From: Flavobacteriales bacterium
Lineage (GTDB): Bacteria > Bacteroidota > Bacteroidia > Flavobacteriales_D > Sanyastnellaceae
Assembly (NCBI GenBank): GCA_019694805.1
Contig: JAIBBG010000001.1
Coordinates: 310,001 to 374,000, forward strand
DNA: 64,000 nt
Direction: 5' to 3'
Shown: one piece after another, positions 62,943-64,000 of the stretch
Numbering within the stretch: position 1 is the stretch's first letter
Layout: each line of letters begins with the position of its first letter
Position numbers and translations under genes: made by a program
The notes under the pieces: generated by a model
Database searches by the model: none
The model's input: the letters and a program-made list of their open reading frames with translations, nothing else
Told to the model about the DNA's origin: nothing

Positions 62943-63794
62943 ATGGAAAACACTTTTGATCTGGACGATTTCATCAAACGTGCTCTTGCAGAAGATGTGG
63001 GCGACGGCGATCACACTACCCTATCTACAATTCCTGCAGATGCTCGCGGTAAGGCAAAACTACTGGTCAAAGAAGATGGCATTATTGCCGGCATCGACAT
63101 AGCAAAACGGGTTGCAGAACTGGTAGATGACAAACTGAATTTCGAACAAAAACTCAAAGACGGCGATCCCATCAAATATGGCGATATCGCCTTTTACCTC
63201 TCTGGCTCTTCCAGAAGCATTACCACAGCGGAACGCCTTCTGCTCAATATCATGCAACGCATGAGTGGAATTGCGACAAAAACCCACCGCATACAAGGAT
63301 TGATCGCTGCAACCTCTTGCAAATTGTTAGATACCAGAAAAACCACTCCAGGTTTCAGGTATTTCGAAAAACTCGCAGTAAAAATTGGCGGAGGTGTCAA
63401 TCATAGATTTGGACTTTATGATATGATTCTGGTGAAAGACAATCACGTAGACTTCTGTGGTGGAGTTATTCCTGCTTTGCAGCAGGTTAAAAAATACCTC
63501 CATCAAAGCGGTCGCAATTTGCGGGTAGAAGTTGAAGCCAGAAATCTAAAAGAAGTTGAAGAAATACTGAGTCAGGGAATTGCATTTCGCATCCTTTTAG
63601 ACAATTTTCAGCCGGACCAGCTTCGGGACGCCGTTCATTTCATTGATCATCGTGTGGAAACGGAAGCATCCGGTGGTATCAATGAGCTGAACGTGCTGAG
63701 CTATGCTCAGACCGGAGTTGATTACATTTCGATGGGAGCATTGACGCATCAGGTACAAAGTCTCGATTTGAGCCTGAAAGCAACAAATGACTGA
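62943..63794 (+). CDS. nadC: Nicotinate-nucleotide pyrophosphorylase (carboxylating)
   Basis: NadC turns quinolinate and PRPP into nicotinate mononucleotide in NAD synthesis. Start ATG 62943 gives MENTFDLDDFIKRALAEDVGDGDHTTLSTI (283 residues); the TTG upstream start was rejected. Typical motifs are LLVKEDGIIAGIDIAKRV, AERLLLNIMQRMSGIATKTHRI, LDTRKTTPGFRYFEKLAVKIGGGVNHRFGLYDMILVKDNHV (~140-180) and the barrel-end VEVEARNLKEVEE...LLDNFQPDQ. The complete catalytic set (Arg, Lys, Glu and Asp positions of the family) appears intact. Quinolinate could come from NadAB or from the kynurenine route, for which only kynU (26637) is seen here. Confidence 0.94.
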   Translation: MENTFDLDDFIKRALAEDVGDGDHTTLSTIPADARGKAKLLVKEDGIIAGIDIAKRVAELVDDKLNFEQKLKDGDPIKYGDIAFYLSGSSRSITTAERLLLNIMQRMSGIATKTHRIQGLIAATSCKLLDTRKTTPGFRYFEKLAVKIGGGVNHRFGLYDMILVKDNHVDFCGGVIPALQQVKKYLHQSGRNLRVEVEARNLKEVEEILSQGIAFRILLDNFQPDQLRDAVHFIDHRVETEASGGINELNVLSYAQTGVDYISMGALTHQVQSLDLSLKATND

Positions 63795-63905
63795 CCTGAT
63801 CCTGCAGAACAATCAAATTCATTGGTGCAGACCCGTGGTGACGATTCGGACAGCATGATCTTCGTTATTCCGATACAACATAGGTTTTGATCGATCAGTA
63901 AATTT

Positions 63906-63913
63906 TATCTTCG
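63906..63913 (+). promoter_or_regulatory. -7 element TATCTTCG before the YihY-like gene
   Basis: One-base variant of TAnnTTTG, ending 5 bases before the ATG at 63919, with TTTG at 63886-63889 (16-base spacing, slightly short). The transcript would be nearly leaderless. Confidence 0.45.
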
Positions 63914-63918
63914 CCGAC

Positions 63919-64000
63919 ATGGCAGGGAAACAAAAGAAATGGGTAGCTATTATTCTTCGCTGGTGGCCGGTGCGACGCAGCATTGCATTCCTTGACCGCA
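63919..64000 (+). CDS. Start of a YihY/BrkB-like membrane protein gene (3' truncated by window edge)
   Basis: ATG 63919 opens a frame of 27 complete codons (MAGKQKKWVAIILRWWPVRR then SIAFLDR) that runs off the window. The basic start and the RRSIAFLDR phrase fit YihY/virulence-factor BrkB membrane proteins, which follow nadC in many Bacteroidota; the rest of the gene is needed to confirm. A TATCTTCG -7 element lies 5 bases upstream of the ATG. Confidence 0.5.
   Translation, partial: MAGKQKKWVAIILRWWPVRRSIAFLDR

Overview
The window looks like chromosomal DNA of a Bacteroidota bacterium, most likely a Flavobacteriales relative. The evidence is: a SprA-type type IX secretion (T9SS) translocon, the gliding lipoprotein GldH, four large secreted proteins of T9SS-cargo type, the gene orders holB-ricT-gldH and yceD-rpmF-fabH-accB-accC, and repeated TAnnTTTG promoter -7 elements with few Shine-Dalgarno sites. 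The order-level placement is inference. No tRNA, rRNA, CRISPR array, transposase or phage gene was seen.

Layout. 1-9137: the 3' end of a large T9SS cargo protein, then ruvA-sprA. 9201-13192: a three-gene surface polysaccharide block (Wzx-like flippase, Wzz-like chain-length protein, Wzy/WaaL-like polymerase or ligase). 13187-22128: pabB and mfd diverge from overlapping promoters, followed by a small DUF3592-like membrane protein and a 1259-residue T9SS cargo on the minus strand. 22129-22589: a non-coding stretch with tandem hairpins. 22590-26624: recO, holB, ricT (PSP1 domain) and gldH. 26637-31299: kynU, hemL, a hypothetical secreted protein, comF and ykgJ. 30805-34197 (minus): a tightly coupled operon of an MbnP-like lipoprotein, two MauG/MbnH-like di-haem proteins and a YkgJ-type cysteine-cluster protein. 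34580-48097: an AddA-like helicase-nuclease, three large exported proteins or T9SS cargos with a second flippase between them, and a secreted CARDB-like protein. 48126-55222: DUF4286, a small cytochrome b-like membrane protein overlapping a cytochrome c lipoprotein, hflX, an aminotransferase, mannose-1-phosphate guanylyltransferase, a secreted hypothetical and clpX. 55446-64000: mutS, then accC-accB-fabH-rpmF-yceD on the minus strand, then DUF4783, nadC and the start of a YihY/BrkB-like gene.

The genes mix housekeeping functions (DNA repair and replication: ruvA, mfd, recO, holB, addA-like, mutS; fatty-acid initiation: accBC, fabH; cofactors: pabB, hemL, kynU, nadC) with cell-surface functions. 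SprA and GldH belong to the secretion and gliding apparatus whose cargo would include the four large surface proteins; the flippases, Wzz/Wzy and ManC supply surface glycans.

The most interesting accessory unit is the mbnP operon. It has a near-perfect TTTG-N20-TAAATTTG promoter and a 13-nt palindrome between promoter and start codon. By analogy with MbnH/MbnP, its di-haem proteins may oxidise a tryptophan of the lipoprotein to form a copper site; the two-enzyme arrangement would be notable. Other points are possible leader RNAs at 22288-22366 and 55303-55378, a structured 3' region at 41981-42300, and a small dispersed inverted repeat near 34521, 48507 and 61321. Several start codons were moved downstream because a promoter -7 element overlaps the longest ORF's TTG start.
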